A stretch of 64,000 nt of DNA from Pseudomonas corrugata (GCF_001269905.1 NZ_LHVK01000008.1:330526-394525); one strand, 5' to 3'. Positions 8,960-20,364 are shown, counted from the stretch's first letter. The notes: generated by a model from the letters alone, not told the origin. Program-made: numbers and translations.

Positions 8960-10735
8960 ATGATGCGCAGCCATTATTGCGGCCAACTGAACGAAAGCCT
9001 GGAAGGTCAGGAAGTTACTCTTTGCGGATGGGTCCATCGTCGCCGTGACCATGGCGGGGTGATTTTCCTCGATATCCGTGATCGTGAAGGCCTGGCCCAG
9101 GTGGTGTTCGATCCGGACCGTGCTGAAACCTTCGCCACCGCCGACCGCGTGCGCAGCGAATACGTGGTCAAGATCACCGGCAAGGTGCGCCTGCGTCCGG
9201 CCGGTGCCGGCAATGCCAACATGGCGTCCGGCATGATCGAAGTGCTGGGCCATGAGCTGGAAGTGCTCAACGAAGCGGAAACCCCGCCGTTCCCGCTCAA
9301 CGAGTTTTCCGACGTGGGCGAAGAAACCCGCCTGCGCTATCGCTTCATCGACCTGCGTCGTCCGGAAATGGCCGAGAAGCTGCGCCTGCGTTCGCGCATG
9401 ACCACCAGCATCCGTCGCTACCTGGACGAGAACGGCTTCCTCGACGTCGAGACGCCGATCCTGACCCGCGCCACGCCGGAAGGCGCCCGCGACTACCTGG
9501 TGCCGAGCCGTACCCACCCCGGCAGCTTCTTCGCCCTGCCGCAATCGCCGCAGTTGTTCAAGCAACTGCTGATGGTGGCCGGCTTCGACCGTTACTACCA
9601 GATCGCCAAGTGCTTCCGCGACGAAGACCTGCGTGCCGACCGTCAGCCTGAGTTCACTCAGATCGACATCGAGACCAGCTTCCTCGACGAAAAAGACATC
9701 ATGGGCCTGACCGAAGGCATGATCCGCAACCTGTTCAAGGAAGTGCTGGGTCTGGAATTCGGTGATTTCCCGCACATGACCTGGGACGAGGCCATGCGCC
9801 GCTACGGTTCCGACAAGCCGGACCTGCGTATCCCGCTGGAACTGGTGGACGTGGCCGACCAGCTCAAGGACGTCGAATTCAAGGTTTTCAGCGGTCCGGC
9901 CAACGATCCGAAATGCCGCGTAGCCGCCTTGCGTGTGCCGGGTGCGGCGAGCATGCCGCGCAGCAAGATCGACGACTACACCAAGTTTGTCGGCATCTAC
10001 GGTGCCAAGGGCCTGGCGTACATCAAGGTCAACGAGCGCGCCAAAGGCGTCGAAGGCCTGCAATCGCCAATCGTCAAGAATATCCCTGAGGCCAACCTGA
10101 ATGTGATCCTCGATCGCGTCGGCGCGGTCGATGGCGACATCGTGTTCTTCGGCGCCGACAAGGCCAAGATCGTCAGCGAAGCCCTGGGTGCGTTGCGGAT
10201 CAAGGTCGGTCACGATCTCGAGCTGCTGACTTGCGAATGGGCGCCGTTGTGGGTCGTTGACTTCCCGATGTTCGAAGAGAACGAGGATGGCAGCTTCACC
10301 GCGTTGCATCACCCGTTCACCGCGCCGAAGTGCACGCCGCAAGAGCTGGAAGCCAACCCGGCTACCGCTTTGTCGCGGGCCTACGACATGGTCCTGAACG
10401 GCACCGAGCTGGGTGGCGGTTCGATCCGTATCCACCGCAAGGACATGCAACAGGCGGTGTTCCGCCTGCTGGGCATCGACGAAGCGGAACAGGAAGAGAA
10501 ATTCGGCTTCCTGCTCGACGCCCTGAAGTTCGGTGCACCACCCCACGGTGGCCTGGCCTTCGGTCTGGATCGCCTGGTGATGCTGATGACCGGCGCCCAG
10601 TCGATTCGTGAGGTGATCGCATTCCCGAAAACCCAGAGCGCGGCCGATGTCATGACCCAGGCTCCGGGGGCGGTGGATGCCAAGGCGCTGCGCGAGCTGC
10701 ATATCCGTCTGCGTGAACAGCCAAAGGCTGAGTAA
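8960..10735 (+). CDS. aspS: Aspartyl-tRNA synthetase (probably non-discriminating)
   Basis: Charges tRNA-Asp with aspartate; in pseudomonads the enzyme also charges tRNA-Asn, and GatCAB then amidates the product (established for P. aeruginosa). It has 591 residues, bacterial type: N-terminal OB anticodon domain, class II core with motifs [28 protein letters not shown] and the C-terminal [13 protein letters not shown], plus the GAD insertion. His at residue 31 (RRRDHGG) is the position I recall as linked to relaxed tRNA specificity in P. aeruginosa. ATG 8960 gives the known length; an upstream GTG at 8894 would add 22 residues without homology. Confidence 0.97.
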   Translation: MMRSHYCGQLNESLEGQEVTLCGWVHRRRDHGGVIFLDIRDREGLAQVVFDPDRAETFATADRVRSEYVVKITGKVRLRPAGAGNANMASGMIEVLGHELEVLNEAETPPFPLNEFSDVGEETRLRYRFIDLRRPEMAEKLRLRSRMTTSIRRYLDENGFLDVETPILTRATPEGARDYLVPSRTHPGSFFALPQSPQLFKQLLMVAGFDRYYQIAKCFRDEDLRADRQPEFTQIDIETSFLDEKDIMGLTEGMIRNLFKEVLGLEFGDFPHMTWDEAMRRYGSDKPDLRIPLELVDVADQLKDVEFKVFSGPANDPKCRVAALRVPGAASMPRSKIDDYTKFVGIYGAKGLAYIKVNERAKGVEGLQSPIVKNIPEANLNVILDRVGAVDGDIVFFGADKAKIVSEALGALRIKVGHDLELLTCEWAPLWVVDFPMFEENEDGSFTALHHPFTAPKCTPQELEANPATALSRAYDMVLNGTELGGGSIRIHRKDMQQAVFRLLGIDEAEQEEKFGFLLDALKFGAPPHGGLAFGLDRLVMLMTGAQSIREVIAFPKTQSAADVMTQAPGAVDAKALRELHIRLREQPKAE

Positions 10736-10747
10736 GGCTGACACCTG

Positions 10748-10774
10748 AAGGCGCATCTTCGGATGCGCCTTTTC
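10748..10774 (+). terminator. Terminator after aspS
   Basis: AAGGCGCATC-TTCG-GATGCGCCTT perfect stem with a UUCG-type tetraloop followed by TTC, 13 bases after the aspS stop codon. Confidence 0.75.
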
Positions 10775-10853
10775 GTTGGTGTCGATATTTCTGCTTGTCT
10801 GCCACTGCGCGAGCGCAGGGCGGGCAACGTTTCAAGAAGAACCGGAGCGAGTT

Positions 10854-11600
10854 ATGGCAGGTCATTCCAAGTGGGCGAACATCAAGCACCGCAAAGAACG
10901 TCAGGATGCCAAGAGGGGCAAGATCTTTACCAAGTGGATCCGTGAACTGACGGTCGCGGCCCGCCAGGGTGGCGGCGATCCGGGGTCCAACCCGCGTCTG
11001 CGCCTGGCTCTGGACAAGGCGCTCGGCGCCAACATGAGCCGCGACATCATTGACCGGGCCATTGCCCGTGGCGCTGGTGCGACCGAGGCCGACAACGTTG
11101 AAGAGCTGACCTACGAAGGGTATGGCCCGGGTGGCGTGGCGGTGATGGTCGAATGCATGACCGACAACCGTAACCGCACCGCGGCGGCCGTGCGTCACGC
11201 CTTCAGCAAATGCGGTGGCAACCTCGGCACCGACGGTTCGGTGGCTTATCTGTTCGAGCGCAAGGGGCAGATCAGCTTCGCGCCGGGCCTCGACGAAGAC
11301 GCTCTGACGGAAGCCGCTCTGGAAGCCGACGCCGATGACGTGGTCAGTCATGAAGACGGCTCCTTCGACGTGTTCACGTCGTTCGCCAGCTTCTATTCGG
11401 TGCGCAACGCCATGGAGGCCGCAGGTTTCAAGCCGGCCGACGCGGAAATCGTCATGCAGCCGACCACCAGCGCCGAACTGGATCTTGAAGGCGCCGAGAA
11501 AGTGCTCAAGCTGATCGACATGCTCGAGGACCTGGATGACGTGCAAAACGTCTATTCCAATGCCGATATTCCGGAGTCAGTGGCTGAACAGCTGGGCTGA
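10854..11600 (+). CDS. pmpR: YebC/PmpR family regulator
   Basis: A 248-residue cytosolic protein with the family N-terminus [21 protein letters not shown] and the block [19 protein letters not shown]. In P. aeruginosa PmpR (PA0964) was described as a DNA-binding repressor of the quinolone signal regulator; YebC proteins have more recently been tied to relief of ribosome stalling at proline stretches (recalled). Start ATG 10854 with GGAG upstream. It lies between aspS and ruvC in the conserved order, separated from ruvC by a REPIN. Confidence 0.95.
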   Translation: MAGHSKWANIKHRKERQDAKRGKIFTKWIRELTVAARQGGGDPGSNPRLRLALDKALGANMSRDIIDRAIARGAGATEADNVEELTYEGYGPGGVAVMVECMTDNRNRTAAAVRHAFSKCGGNLGTDGSVAYLFERKGQISFAPGLDEDALTEAALEADADDVVSHEDGSFDVFTSFASFYSVRNAMEAAGFKPADAEIVMQPTTSAELDLEGAEKVLKLIDMLEDLDDVQNVYSNADIPESVAEQLG

Positions 11601-11620
11601 CTCGTCGTCGCCGTTCTGAA

Positions 11621-11709
11621 TGTGGGAGCGAGCCTGCTCGCGATAGCGGTCGTCCAGTTTGCAAAAAAGTTGCAGGAGGATCGCCATCGCGAGCAGGCTC
11701 GCTCCCACA
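11621..11709. repeat. REPIN (paired REP palindromes)
   Basis: GTGGGAGCGAGCCTGCTCGC and its inverse face each other across about 35 bases, forming the standard REP doublet seen throughout this window. It fills most of the pmpR-ruvC gap. Confidence 0.85.
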
Positions 11710-11744
11710 GGTTCAAATAATTCCATCTTCAAGCCGCAGGCGTT

Positions 11745-12269
11745 ATGACTTTAATCCTTGGCATCGACCCCGGTTCGCGCATTACCGGCTACGGCGTGGT
11801 TCGCGACACCGGACGCGGCTGTGTGTATGTCGCGTCCGGCTGCATCCGCACCGGGGCAGGTGAGTTGCATGAGCGCCTGCAGATCGTTTATCGCGGCGTG
11901 CGCGAAGTCATCCAGACCTACGGTCCGGTCACCATGGGCATCGAAAAGGTGTTCATGGCGCGCAACGCCGATTCTGCCTTGAAGCTGGGACAGGCCCGTG
12001 GCGCGGCGATTGTTGCCGGTGCCGAGGAAAGCCTGGAGATCGCCGAGTACACCGCGACCCAGGTCAAGCAGGCGGTCGTCGGAACGGGGGCGGCAAACAA
12101 GGAACAGGTGCAAATGATGGTGATGCACCTGTTGAAGCTGGTCAGCAAGCCGCAGATTGACGCCTCCGACGCCTTGGCCATTGCCATTTGCCATGCCCAT
12201 ACCCGCTCAAGCCTGTTGCCTCACGGCCTGGGAACCGCACGCAGTCGTGGCGGGCGCCTGCGTCTCTGA
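11745..12269 (+). CDS. ruvC: Holliday junction resolvase RuvC
   Basis: Endonuclease that resolves Holliday junctions during recombinational repair, working with RuvAB. It has 174 residues. The four acidic residues of the RNase H-like active site are present: D8 (GIDPG), E67 (GIEKVF), D139 and D142 (IDASDALA), corresponding to E. coli D7, E66, D138 and D141. Start ATG 11745. First gene of ruvC-ruvA-ruvB, with about 115 bases before ruvA. Confidence 0.97.
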   Translation: MTLILGIDPGSRITGYGVVRDTGRGCVYVASGCIRTGAGELHERLQIVYRGVREVIQTYGPVTMGIEKVFMARNADSALKLGQARGAAIVAGAEESLEIAEYTATQVKQAVVGTGAANKEQVQMMVMHLLKLVSKPQIDASDALAIAICHAHTRSSLLPHGLGTARSRGGRLRL

Positions 12270-12383
12270 TAGCATCAGCGCACTCATTCATCAGCCCGAG
12301 TCTGTAGCGCCTGTGTCGCCGGCCTTCATGCCCGGGCTCTTATTCGCCAGCCAGCGGCTGGCCAACGCCCAAGGATCTGAAAC

Positions 12384-12992
12384 GTGATTGGACGCTTGCG
12401 CGGCACTCTGGCGGAAAAACAGCCGCCGCATCTGATTCTGGATGTAAATGGTCTTGGCTATGAGCTGGAAGTGCCCATGACTACGCTGTATCGCTTGCCG
12501 TCGGTCGGTGAGCCGCTGACGTTGCACACCCATTTGGTCGTGCGCGAGGATGCGCAGTTACTCTATGGCTTTGTCGGCAAGCGTGAGCGGGATTTCTTCC
12601 GTGAGTTGATCCGCCTCAATGGCGTCGGCCCGAAACTGGCCCTGGCCTTGATGTCGAGCCTGGAAGTCGACGAACTGGTGCGTTGCGTGCAATCCCAGGA
12701 CACCTCGGCCCTGACCAAGGTGCCAGGTGTCGGCAAGAAAACCGCCGAACGCCTGCTGGTGGAACTCAAGGACCGCTTCAAGGCCTGGGAAGCGGTGCCA
12801 GCCATGTTCGCGCTGGTGCCGAACCAGCCGGATGCGCCGGTGCCGGCGGCCAGTGCCGAGAACGACGCGGTCACTGCGCTGATTTCCCTGGGCTACAAGC
12901 CGCAGGAAGCCAGCAAGGCGATTTCCGCCATCAAGGAAAAAGGCTTGAGTACTGAAGACATGATTCGTCGTGCCCTGAAGGGAATGATCTAA
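12384..12992 (+). CDS. ruvA: Holliday junction branch migration protein RuvA
   Basis: Tetramer that binds the four-way junction and loads the RuvB motor. It has 202 residues: OB fold at the N-terminus ([22 protein letters not shown]), tandem helix-hairpin-helix motifs ([13 protein letters not shown] and [19 protein letters not shown]) and a C-terminal RuvB-contacting domain ([19 protein letters not shown]). It begins with GTG 12384. ruvB starts immediately after its stop codon, so the two are cotranslated. Confidence 0.97.
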   Translation: MIGRLRGTLAEKQPPHLILDVNGLGYELEVPMTTLYRLPSVGEPLTLHTHLVVREDAQLLYGFVGKRERDFFRELIRLNGVGPKLALALMSSLEVDELVRCVQSQDTSALTKVPGVGKKTAERLLVELKDRFKAWEAVPAMFALVPNQPDAPVPAASAENDAVTALISLGYKPQEASKAISAIKEKGLSTEDMIRRALKGMI

Positions 12993-14054
12993 GTGATTGA
13001 AGCTGACCGTCTGATCGCCGCCACGGGTGCGCCCCGTGACCGCGAGGAAGTCCAGGACCGTGCGATTCGCCCCGTCAGCCTGGCCGATTACATCGGCCAG
13101 CCGACCGTGCGCGAGCAGATGGAGTTGTTCATCCAGGCGGCCCGGGGGCGTAGCGAGTCGCTGGACCACACCTTGATCTTCGGCCCGCCGGGCCTGGGCA
13201 AGACCACCCTGGCCAACATCATTGCCCAGGAAATGGGCGTGTCGATCAAGAGTACATCCGGTCCGGTCCTTGAGCGTCCGGGCGACCTGGCGGCATTGTT
13301 GACCAATCTCGAACCCCATGACGTGCTGTTCATCGACGAAATCCATCGGCTGTCGCCGATTGTCGAGGAAGTGCTGTATCCGGCCATGGAAGATTTCCAG
13401 CTCGACATCATGATTGGCGAAGGTCCGGCGGCGCGTTCCATCAAGCTGGATCTGCCGCCCTTCACCCTAGTGGGCGCCACCACCCGTGCCGGCATGCTCA
13501 CCAACCCGCTGCGCGACCGTTTCGGTATCGTCCAGCGCCTGGAGTTCTACAGCAACGCGGACCTGGCCACGATCGTCAGCCGTTCGGCGGGCATCCTCGG
13601 ATTGCCGCTGGACCCGGATGGCGCGTTTGAAGTGGCGCGTCGGGCCCGGGGTACGCCGCGGATCGCCAACCGCTTGCTGCGCCGGGTCCGGGATTTTGCC
13701 GAGGTCCGGGCCAAGGGTCACATCACCAAGCCGATTGCCGACCTGGCGTTGAACCTGTTGGATATCGACGAGCGTGGCTTCGACCACCAGGACCGGCGCC
13801 TGCTGCTGACCATGATCGAGAAGTTCGACGGTGGCCCGGTGGGCGTGGACAGCCTGGCCGCGGCCATCAGCGAAGAGCGCCACACTATCGAGGATGTACT
13901 GGAGCCGTATCTGATCCAGCAGGGCTACATCATGCGCACCCCTCGCGGACGGGTGGTGACGCGCCATGCTTACCTGCACTTCGGCTTAAACATCCCGACA
14001 CGAATGGGCGAGATGCCGGTGGTAGACGAATTCATCGATGCCGTGGACGATTGA
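12993..14054 (+). CDS. ruvB: Holliday junction branch migration helicase RuvB
   Basis: AAA+ hexameric motor that drives branch migration with RuvA. It has 353 residues, with Walker [10 protein letters not shown] at about 64-72, Walker B FIDEIH, sensor 1 GATTRAG, the arginine finger region NPLRDRFG and a winged-helix C-terminus ([16 protein letters not shown]). The GTG start at 12993 directly abuts the ruvA stop codon. ruvCAB precedes the tol cluster as in other pseudomonads. Confidence 0.97.
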   Translation: MIEADRLIAATGAPRDREEVQDRAIRPVSLADYIGQPTVREQMELFIQAARGRSESLDHTLIFGPPGLGKTTLANIIAQEMGVSIKSTSGPVLERPGDLAALLTNLEPHDVLFIDEIHRLSPIVEEVLYPAMEDFQLDIMIGEGPAARSIKLDLPPFTLVGATTRAGMLTNPLRDRFGIVQRLEFYSNADLATIVSRSAGILGLPLDPDGAFEVARRARGTPRIANRLLRRVRDFAEVRAKGHITKPIADLALNLLDIDERGFDHQDRRLLLTMIEKFDGGPVGVDSLAAAISEERHTIEDVLEPYLIQQGYIMRTPRGRVVTRHAYLHFGLNIPTRMGEMPVVDEFIDAVDD

Positions 14055-14179
14055 ACGACTTCTGTGCGGCGACTTTTTTCCGGATTGTGCTGTCCCAGAC
14101 GACGTCCGGAGCGTCTATGCACTCGAGAATGAAAAAACCGTTGCCGCCGATTGGCAACCCGAGGAGTAAGCACTAGAGT

Positions 14180-14647
14180 ATGCGCGCGCAAAACGGGCTG
14201 GAGTCGTTCGCACATCGCTGTCGCGTTTATTACGAGGACACCGATGCTGGCGGCATCGTTTACTACGTCAATTACCTCAAGTTTATGGAACGGGCTCGAA
14301 CCGAACGGCTGCGGGAACTGGGTTTCGCCCAATCCGCGCTGGCAGGGGAGGACCTGTTATTCGTCGTGCATTCCAGCGAAGCGCGCTACCACGCGCCGGC
14401 GCGACTGGACGACGAGCTTCTGGTAAGTGCCGATGTCATTGAATTGAACCGTGTCAGCCTGCGTTTCAAGCAGCAGGTCAGGCGGGCTACGGATAATGCG
14501 CTGCTCTGTGAAGGGCAGTTTTTGGTGGCCTGTGTGCGCACCCATAGTTTGAAACCCCGGGCCATTCCCGAAGCTCTACGCACGGCCTTTGCCGGCGTGA
14601 GCGGCGCGGGTACACACTCAGAGCAGGAGATAAAGCGTGGAAGCTAA
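14180..14647 (+). CDS. ybgC: Tol-Pal-associated acyl-CoA thioesterase YbgC
   Basis: Hot-dog-fold thioesterase acting on short or acyl-carrier thioesters, the customary first gene of the tol operon. It has 155 residues with [26 protein letters not shown], which contains the catalytic Asp of the 4-hydroxybenzoyl-CoA thioesterase family. GGAG lies about 13 bases ahead of ATG 14180. Its end overlaps the tolQ start by 11 bases, implying translational coupling. Confidence 0.95.
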   Translation: MRAQNGLESFAHRCRVYYEDTDAGGIVYYVNYLKFMERARTERLRELGFAQSALAGEDLLFVVHSSEARYHAPARLDDELLVSADVIELNRVSLRFKQQVRRATDNALLCEGQFLVACVRTHSLKPRAIPEALRTAFAGVSGAGTHSEQEIKRGS

Positions 14648-15332
14648 CGTCGTCGACCATACCTCCATGTGGAGCCTGGTCAGCAATGCCAGCGTCGTGG
14701 TGCAACTGGTAATGCTGACCCTGGTAGCCGCATCGGTGACCTCATGGATCATGATTTTTCAGCGCAGCAACCTGCTGCGCGCCGGTCGCCGTGCCCTGGA
14801 GAGCTTTGAAGAGCGCTTCTGGTCGGGTATCGACCTGTCCAAGCTTTACCGCCAGGCGGGCAGCAACCCGGATCCGGATTCGGGGGTGGAGCAGATCTTC
14901 CGTGCCGGTTTCAAGGAGTTTTCCCGTTTGCGCCAGCAGCCGGGCGTCGACCCTGAAGCAGTGATGGAAGGTGTGGCACGTGCCATGCGCGTGGCCATTT
15001 CCCGCGAGGAAGAAAAGCTCGAGCAGAGCCTGCCGTTCCTGGCCACCGTCGGTTCGGTCAGCCCGTACATCGGCCTGTTCGGTACCGTATGGGGGATCAT
15101 GAACTCCTTCCGTGGGCTGGCCTCCGCCCAGCAGGCCACCCTGGCCACCGTAGCCCCGGGTATCGCCGAGGCCCTGGTCGCCACCGCCATTGGCCTGTTC
15201 GCGGCCATCCCGGCCGTTATCGCCTACAACCGCTTCGCTGCCCGCAGCGAGACGCTGATCAGCCGTTACTACACCTTCGCCGATGAATTCCAGGCGATCC
15301 TGCACCGCAAAGTGCACACCAGCGAAGAATAA
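14637..15332 (+). CDS. tolQ: Tol-Pal system inner-membrane protein TolQ
   Basis: Proton-channel subunit of the TolQR motor (MotA/ExbB family) that energises TolA during cell division. It has 231 residues: first membrane helix about 15-40, a cytoplasmic loop, then two helices near 135-160 ([22 protein letters not shown]) and 170-195 ([25 protein letters not shown]). GTG start at 14637 with CAGGAG upstream, inside the ybgC end. Confidence 0.97.
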   Translation: MEANVVDHTSMWSLVSNASVVVQLVMLTLVAASVTSWIMIFQRSNLLRAGRRALESFEERFWSGIDLSKLYRQAGSNPDPDSGVEQIFRAGFKEFSRLRQQPGVDPEAVMEGVARAMRVAISREEEKLEQSLPFLATVGSVSPYIGLFGTVWGIMNSFRGLASAQQATLATVAPGIAEALVATAIGLFAAIPAVIAYNRFAARSETLISRYYTFADEFQAILHRKVHTSEE

Positions 15333-15346
15333 GCAGGTATTTCCCG

Positions 15347-15808
15347 ATGGCTTTAATCGCTCGAGCCCGAAACAAGCGCAAGCCGGTTGCCGAGATGAAC
15401 GTGGTGCCCTACATCGACGTGATGCTGGTACTGCTGGTCATCTTCATGGTAACCGCGCCGATGCTCAATCAGGGCGTGAAGGTGGATCTGCCCAAGGTTT
15501 CCAGCGAAGCCTTGCCGCAGGACAACAACACCCAAGTCCTGACCATTTCGATCAAGGCTGACAAGACCTACTACTGGAACCTTGGCAGCGAAGTCGACAC
15601 CGAAAAGCAGCAGGACCGGGCCATGACCCTGCCCCAGATGACCGATGCGGTGACCAAGATCATTCGTGTCGGCAATGACGCCGGCAAACGTACCCAGGTC
15701 TTCATTCGCGGTGACAAGACCGTCGACTACGGTGCCGTGATGGGCGCGATGGGCGGTCTGCAGAAAGCCGGGGTCGGTAATGTTGGCTTGATCACCGAGG
15801 CGCCCTGA
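15347..15808 (+). CDS. tolR: Tol-Pal system protein TolR
   Basis: Partner of TolQ (ExbD/TolR family) with one membrane helix and a periplasmic peptidoglycan-binding domain. It has 153 residues; the helix VPYIDVMLVLLVIFMV carries the essential proton-relay Asp (D24). Start ATG 15347, 14 bases after tolQ. The stop overlaps the tolA start (TGATG at 15806-15810). Confidence 0.96.
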   Translation: MALIARARNKRKPVAEMNVVPYIDVMLVLLVIFMVTAPMLNQGVKVDLPKVSSEALPQDNNTQVLTISIKADKTYYWNLGSEVDTEKQQDRAMTLPQMTDAVTKIIRVGNDAGKRTQVFIRGDKTVDYGAVMGAMGGLQKAGVGNVGLITEAP

Positions 15809-16866
15809 TGCAGCAACAGCGAGAGCCGTCCGCCTCGGAAAGCTACTTCTGGCCCAGCGTCCTGGCAATCGGCCTGCACGTGCTGGTGTTCGGCATGCTG
15901 TTCGTCAGTTTTGCCATGACGCCGGAACTGCCGCCGGCCAAGCCGATCGTGCAGGCGACCCTTTACCAGCTCAAGTCGAAGAGCCAAGCCACTACGCAGA
16001 CCAACCAGAAGCTGGCCGGCGAGGCGAAGAAGTCCGCTGCTCGGCAGACTGAGGTCGAGCAGATGGAGCAGAAGAAGGTTGAGCAGGAAGCGATAAAGGC
16101 GGCGGAACAAAAGAAAGAGGAAGCTGCTCAAAAGGCCGAAGAAGCCAAGAAGGCCGACGAGGCGAAAAAAGCTGACGAGGCCAAGAAAGCCGATGAGGCG
16201 AAAAAAGCCGAGGCCAAGAAGGCAGAAGAGAAACAATTGGCTGATATAGCCAAGAAGAAAGCCGAAGAGGAAGCCAAGAAAGCCGCTGAGGAAGAGGCCA
16301 AGAAAGCGGCCGCCGAAGAGGCCAAGAAGAAGATTGTCGAGGACGCGAAGAAGAAAGCGGCCGAAGACGCCAAGAAGAAAGCTGAAGCTGACGAGGCGAA
16401 GAAGAAAGTCGCTGAAGATGCGAAGAAGAAAGCCGCCGCCGATGCCGCCAAGAAAAAGGCCCAGGATGCAGCGCGCAAGTCTGCCGAAGAGAAAAAGGCT
16501 CAGGCCTTGGCAGATCTGCTTTCCGACACGCCGCAGCGCCAGCAGGCCTTGGCCGATGAGCAAGGCGATGAAGTCGCCGGTAGCTTCGATGATCTGATTC
16601 GTGCCCGGGCGGCAGAGGGCTGGGCTCGTCCGCCATCGGCGCGCCAGGGTATGACGGTTGTATTGCAGATCGGTATGTTGCCTGACGGTACGGTGACCTC
16701 GGTCACGGTGTCCAAGTCCAGCGGCGATGGTCCGTTCGACGCTTCGGCAGTCGCGGCGGTCAAGAACATCGGACGATTGACGGAAATGCAAGGAATGAAA
16801 CCGAGCGATTTTGCTCCCTATCGTTCATTCAAGATGACATTCACACCTGAGGATCTAGCCTTGTGA
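15808..16866 (+). CDS. tolA: Tol-Pal system spanning protein TolA
   Basis: Bridges the inner membrane to Pal and TolB in the outer envelope and is driven by TolQR. It has 352 residues: one membrane helix (about 16-38), a long Ala/Lys/Glu/Asp helical domain (about 65-230) built from [12 protein letters not shown]-type units including several consecutive EAKKAD repeats, then the globular C-terminal domain III (about 250-352, [16 protein letters not shown]). ATG 15808 overlaps the tolR stop, and its stop overlaps the tolB GTG start. Confidence 0.96.
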   Translation: MQQQREPSASESYFWPSVLAIGLHVLVFGMLFVSFAMTPELPPAKPIVQATLYQLKSKSQATTQTNQKLAGEAKKSAARQTEVEQMEQKKVEQEAIKAAEQKKEEAAQKAEEAKKADEAKKADEAKKADEAKKAEAKKAEEKQLADIAKKKAEEEAKKAAEEEAKKAAAEEAKKKIVEDAKKKAAEDAKKKAEADEAKKKVAEDAKKKAAADAAKKKAQDAARKSAEEKKAQALADLLSDTPQRQQALADEQGDEVAGSFDDLIRARAAEGWARPPSARQGMTVVLQIGMLPDGTVTSVTVSKSSGDGPFDASAVAAVKNIGRLTEMQGMKPSDFAPYRSFKMTFTPEDLAL

Positions 16867-18164
16867 GAAACCTTCTTCGAGGAATGCTTGTCGTTATCTG
16901 CTGCCTGGCAGGGATAGCGGTGGCAGAGGAAAAGAACATTCTGGTCACCAGCGGCAGCGATCGGGCGACTCCGATCGCCGTCGTACCGTTCGGCTGGCAG
17001 GGCGGAACCGTACTGCCGGACGACATGGCGGAAATCATCGGCAATGACTTGCGCAACTCGGGTTATTACGCGCCGATTCCGAAGCAGAACATGATCAGCC
17101 TGCCCACCCAGGCCAGCGAAGTCATCTACCGTGACTGGAAGGCACTGGGCGCGCAGTACATCATGGTCGGCAGCATCGTTCCGGCCGGCGGCCGCCTGCA
17201 GGTGCAATACGCGCTGTTCAACGTCGCCACCGAGCAGCAGGTACTGACCGGCAGTGTGTCGGGCAGCACTGACCAACTGCGTGACATGGCGCACTACATC
17301 TCTGACCAGTCGTTCGAGAAACTCACCGGCATCAAGGGTGCATTCTCCACTCGCATGCTCTACGTGACGGCCGAGCGGTTCTCCGAGAAAAACACTCGCT
17401 ACACCCTGCAGCGCTCCGACTACGATGGCGCCCGGGCGGTCACCCTGCTGCAATCGCGCGAGCCGATCCTGTCGCCGCGTTTCGCTCCCGACGGCAAGCG
17501 CATCGCCTACGTGTCGTTCGAGCAGAAGCGTCCGCGCATTTTCGTGCAGCACATCGATACCGGTCGCCGCGAGCAGATCACCAACTTCGAAGGCCTGAAC
17601 GGCGCGCCAGCCTGGTCGCCGGACGGTAACCGCCTGGCGTTCGTACTGTCCAAGGACGGTAATCCGGACATCTATGTGATGAACCTGGCCTCGCGTTCGA
17701 TCTCCCGTGTCACCAACGGTCCGGGCATTAACACCGAACCGTTCTGGGGCAAGGATGGCTCGACCATCTACTTCACCTCCGACCGTGGCGGCAAGCCGCA
17801 GATCTACAAGACCAGTGCCAGTGGCGGCGGTGCCGAGCGCGTGACCTTCATCGGTAACTACAACGCCAACCCTAAACTGTCGGCGGACGAGAAGACCCTG
17901 GTGATGATCCATCGCCAGGACGGTTTCACCAATTTCAAGGTGGCAGCCCAGGATATTCAGCGCGGCAGCGTAAAAATCCTCACTGATAGCACTCTGGACG
18001 AGTCACCCACTGTTGCGCCCAACGGCACCATGGTAATCTACGCCACCCGCCAGCAGGGCCGGGGAGTCTTGATGCTCGTGTCCATTAATGGACGCGTGAG
18101 GCTCCCGCTTCCTACCGCTCAAGGCGAAGTCAGAGAACCGTCCTGGTCCCCTTACCTGAACTGA
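16863..18164 (+). CDS. tolB: Tol-Pal system periplasmic protein TolB
   Basis: Periplasmic beta-propeller that cycles between Pal and TolA. It has 433 residues: signal peptide ending AVA at residue 21, an N-terminal alpha/beta domain (about 22-160), then WD40-like PD40 repeats ([43 protein letters not shown]). GTG start at 16863 inside the tolA end. It is followed after about 50 bases by pal. Confidence 0.97.
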   Translation: MRNLLRGMLVVICCLAGIAVAEEKNILVTSGSDRATPIAVVPFGWQGGTVLPDDMAEIIGNDLRNSGYYAPIPKQNMISLPTQASEVIYRDWKALGAQYIMVGSIVPAGGRLQVQYALFNVATEQQVLTGSVSGSTDQLRDMAHYISDQSFEKLTGIKGAFSTRMLYVTAERFSEKNTRYTLQRSDYDGARAVTLLQSREPILSPRFAPDGKRIAYVSFEQKRPRIFVQHIDTGRREQITNFEGLNGAPAWSPDGNRLAFVLSKDGNPDIYVMNLASRSISRVTNGPGINTEPFWGKDGSTIYFTSDRGGKPQIYKTSASGGGAERVTFIGNYNANPKLSADEKTLVMIHRQDGFTNFKVAAQDIQRGSVKILTDSTLDESPTVAPNGTMVIYATRQQGRGVLMLVSINGRVRLPLPTAQGEVREPSWSPYLN

Positions 18165-18216
18165 CGCGGCGCAATACGCTTTACTTAACACACTGGGGTT
18201 CATTAGGAGTTTCACG

Positions 18217-18717
18217 ATGGAAATGCTGAAGTTTGGTAAATTTGCTGCGCTGGCTCTCGCCATGGCTGTAGCTGTAGGTTGCTCGTCCAAAGGCGGCGAC
18301 AACGCCGGTGAAGGCGCTGTTGATCCGAACGCTGGTTACGGCGCCAACACTGGTGCAGTTGACGGCTCCATGAGCGAAGAAGCTGCTCTGCGCGCAATCA
18401 CCACCTTCTACTTCGAATACGACAGCTCGGACCTGAAGCCAGAAGCCATGCGCGCTCTGGACGTTCACGCCAAAGACCTGAAAGCAAACGGCGCTCGCGT
18501 TGTTCTGGAAGGCAACACCGACGAACGTGGTACTCGTGAGTACAACATGGCACTGGGCGAGCGTCGTGCGAAAGCCGTTCAACGCTACCTGGTACTGCAA
18601 GGTGTTTCCCCAGCTCAGCTGGAACTGGTTTCCTACGGCGAAGAGCGTCCAGTTGCTACCGGCAACGACGAGCAGTCCTGGGCTCAAAACCGTCGCGTCG
18701 AACTGCGTAAGAACTGA
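18217..18717 (+). CDS. pal: Peptidoglycan-associated lipoprotein Pal/OprL
   Basis: Outer-membrane lipoprotein that ties the outer membrane to peptidoglycan. It has 166 residues: signal peptide with lipobox VAVGC (acylated Cys at 22), a Gly/Asn-rich linker, then an OmpA-like domain from about residue 58 with [19 protein letters not shown] as the diaminopimelate-binding segment. AGGAG precedes ATG 18217. Known as oprL in P. aeruginosa. Confidence 0.97.
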   Translation: MEMLKFGKFAALALAMAVAVGCSSKGGDNAGEGAVDPNAGYGANTGAVDGSMSEEAALRAITTFYFEYDSSDLKPEAMRALDVHAKDLKANGARVVLEGNTDERGTREYNMALGERRAKAVQRYLVLQGVSPAQLELVSYGEERPVATGNDEQSWAQNRRVELRKN

Positions 18718-18723
18718 TTCGTC

Positions 18724-19548
18724 ATGCGAACGTGCCGTCGTGCTGTAACTGTTCTGGCTCTCAGTCTCGCACCGCTTGCGGTGTGGGCTGCGGTTCCTGT
18801 GGTCGATAACGACACCGGCTATAACAATAGCGGGAGCAGCTATCCGCCTGCAGGTTACGGTACGAACGGCGCCTATGCCGGGGGAGGGGTTTCGGCCCCT
18901 GTCTCGGCACAGGGCGAGCTGTTCAACCAACTGCAGCAAATGCAGGATCAACTGTCACGCCAACAAGGCGCGATTGAAGTTCTGCAAAACGAAGTATCGC
19001 GCATGAAGCAGGAAAACCTGGAGCGTTACCAGGATCTTGATCGGCGCATAGGAAGCGGTGCAGCACCTGCCGCGACTCCTGAGAATTCTCCTGCCGGTGG
19101 CGACTTGAACGCCCCCGGTGCCGCTGCAGGCGCGGGTGCTCCAGCCCCTGCCGCCGGTGGCGAACCGGCTGATCCGGCGAAGGAAAAGCTCTATTACGAT
19201 GCTGCCTTCGACCTGATCAAGGCCAAGGATTTCGACAAGGCCAGCCAGGCTTTTGCCGCTTTCCTGCGCAAATACCCCAACAGCCAGTACGCGGGCAATG
19301 CCCAATACTGGTTGGGTGAAGTGAACCTGGCCAAGGGTGACCTGCAGGGCGCCGGCCAGGCATTCGCCAAGGTTTCCCAGTTGTATCCCAAGCATGCCAA
19401 GGTGCCGGATTCATTGTATAAACTGGCTGACGTGGAGCGCCGCCTTGGTCATACCGACAAGGTCAAGGGCATCCTGCAGCAGGTGGTCTCCCAATATCCG
19501 GGCACGTCTGCCGCCCAGTTGGCCCAGCGTGATCTGCAGCGCATGTAA
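18724..19548 (+). CDS. cpoB: Cell division coordinator CpoB (YbgF)
   Basis: Periplasmic protein that couples Tol function with PBP1B peptidoglycan synthesis. It has 274 residues: signal peptide to about residue 22, a trimerising coiled coil (about 60-105, LFNQLQQMQDQL onward), a Pro/Ala-rich linker and three TPR repeats (about 155-274, YYDAAFDLIKAKDFDKA onward). It starts six bases after the pal stop codon and is the last gene of the tol-pal transcript, closed by a terminator. Confidence 0.95.
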   Translation: MRTCRRAVTVLALSLAPLAVWAAVPVVDNDTGYNNSGSSYPPAGYGTNGAYAGGGVSAPVSAQGELFNQLQQMQDQLSRQQGAIEVLQNEVSRMKQENLERYQDLDRRIGSGAAPAATPENSPAGGDLNAPGAAAGAGAPAPAAGGEPADPAKEKLYYDAAFDLIKAKDFDKASQAFAAFLRKYPNSQYAGNAQYWLGEVNLAKGDLQGAGQAFAKVSQLYPKHAKVPDSLYKLADVERRLGHTDKVKGILQQVVSQYPGTSAAQLAQRDLQRM

Positions 19549-19571
19549 GGCGGTTTGACCCCGTAACGAAG

Positions 19572-19598
19572 AAACCCGCGCCTGTCGCGGGTTTTTTC
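19572..19598 (+). terminator. Terminator of the tol-pal operon
   Basis: AACCCGCG-CCTGT-CGCGGGTT stem followed by TTTT, about 25 bases after cpoB. Confidence 0.85.
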
Positions 19599-19715
19599 GT
19601 TAGAATTCACGCCCTTTTTCTGAAATACGCTTTTTGGAGCCTGTGCGATGGCGGGGTTCCTTGAAGTGCCTGACGGAGGCGGACGGCCTGTTTAGCTGTT
19701 ACGCCCGTGGCGACT

Positions 19716-20363
19716 ATGCAAGACACATTGAGAATCACCGAAGTTTTTTACTCGTTGCAGGGTGAAACGCGAACGGCCGGGCTGCCCACAGTATTTGTGC
19801 GCCTCACCGGTTGCCCGTTGCGTTGCCAATACTGCGACAGTGCCTACGCCTTCAGCGGCGGCACCCTGCGAACCCTCGACGACATCCTTGAGCAAGTGGC
19901 CAGCTATCGCCCACGCTACGTCTGTGTCACGGGCGGCGAACCGCTGGCACAACCCAACGCCATTCCCTTGCTCAAACAGCTGTGTGATGCCGGTTACGAG
20001 GTCTCGCTGGAGACCAGCGGCGCCCTGGATATCTCGGCCGTCGACCCGCGTGTCAGTCGCGTCGTGGACCTGAAAACCCCGGGATCCAAGGAAGCGCATC
20101 GTAACCGCTACGAGAACATTGAACTGCTCACGCCCAATGATCAGGTCAAGTTCGTTATTTGTTCACGGGAAGATTATGACTGGGCCGTGTCCAAGCTGAT
20201 CCAGTATGGACTCGACCAGCGGGCCGGTGAGGTACTGGTGTCGCCAAGTCATCACGACTTGAACGCGCGGGATCTGGCGGACTGGGTAGTGGCGGATAAC
20301 CTGCCGGTGCGCCTGCAATTGCAGCTGCACAAATATCTTTGGAATGACGAGCCGGGGCGCTGA
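19716..20363 (+). CDS. queE: 7-carboxy-7-deazaguanine synthase QueE
   Basis: Radical SAM enzyme that rearranges carboxy-tetrahydropterin to 7-carboxy-7-deazaguanine, in queuosine synthesis. It has 215 residues, with the cluster-binding CPLRCQYC (C33, C37, C40) and the SAM-binding VTGGEPL. I prefer ATG 19716 ([13 protein letters not shown]), which matches the family N-terminus; a GTG at 19707 would add three residues. It is followed directly by queC, the next enzyme of the pathway. Confidence 0.93.
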   Translation: MQDTLRITEVFYSLQGETRTAGLPTVFVRLTGCPLRCQYCDSAYAFSGGTLRTLDDILEQVASYRPRYVCVTGGEPLAQPNAIPLLKQLCDAGYEVSLETSGALDISAVDPRVSRVVDLKTPGSKEAHRNRYENIELLTPNDQVKFVICSREDYDWAVSKLIQYGLDQRAGEVLVSPSHHDLNARDLADWVVADNLPVRLQLQLHKYLWNDEPGR

Positions 20364-20364
20364 T

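Noticed and set aside
8639..10756. 705-residue open frame antisense to aspS
   Set aside because: It is the mirror of a long GC-rich conserved gene; the translation is rich in Arg, His, Gln and Val, has no family resemblance, and aspS is unambiguous on the other strand.
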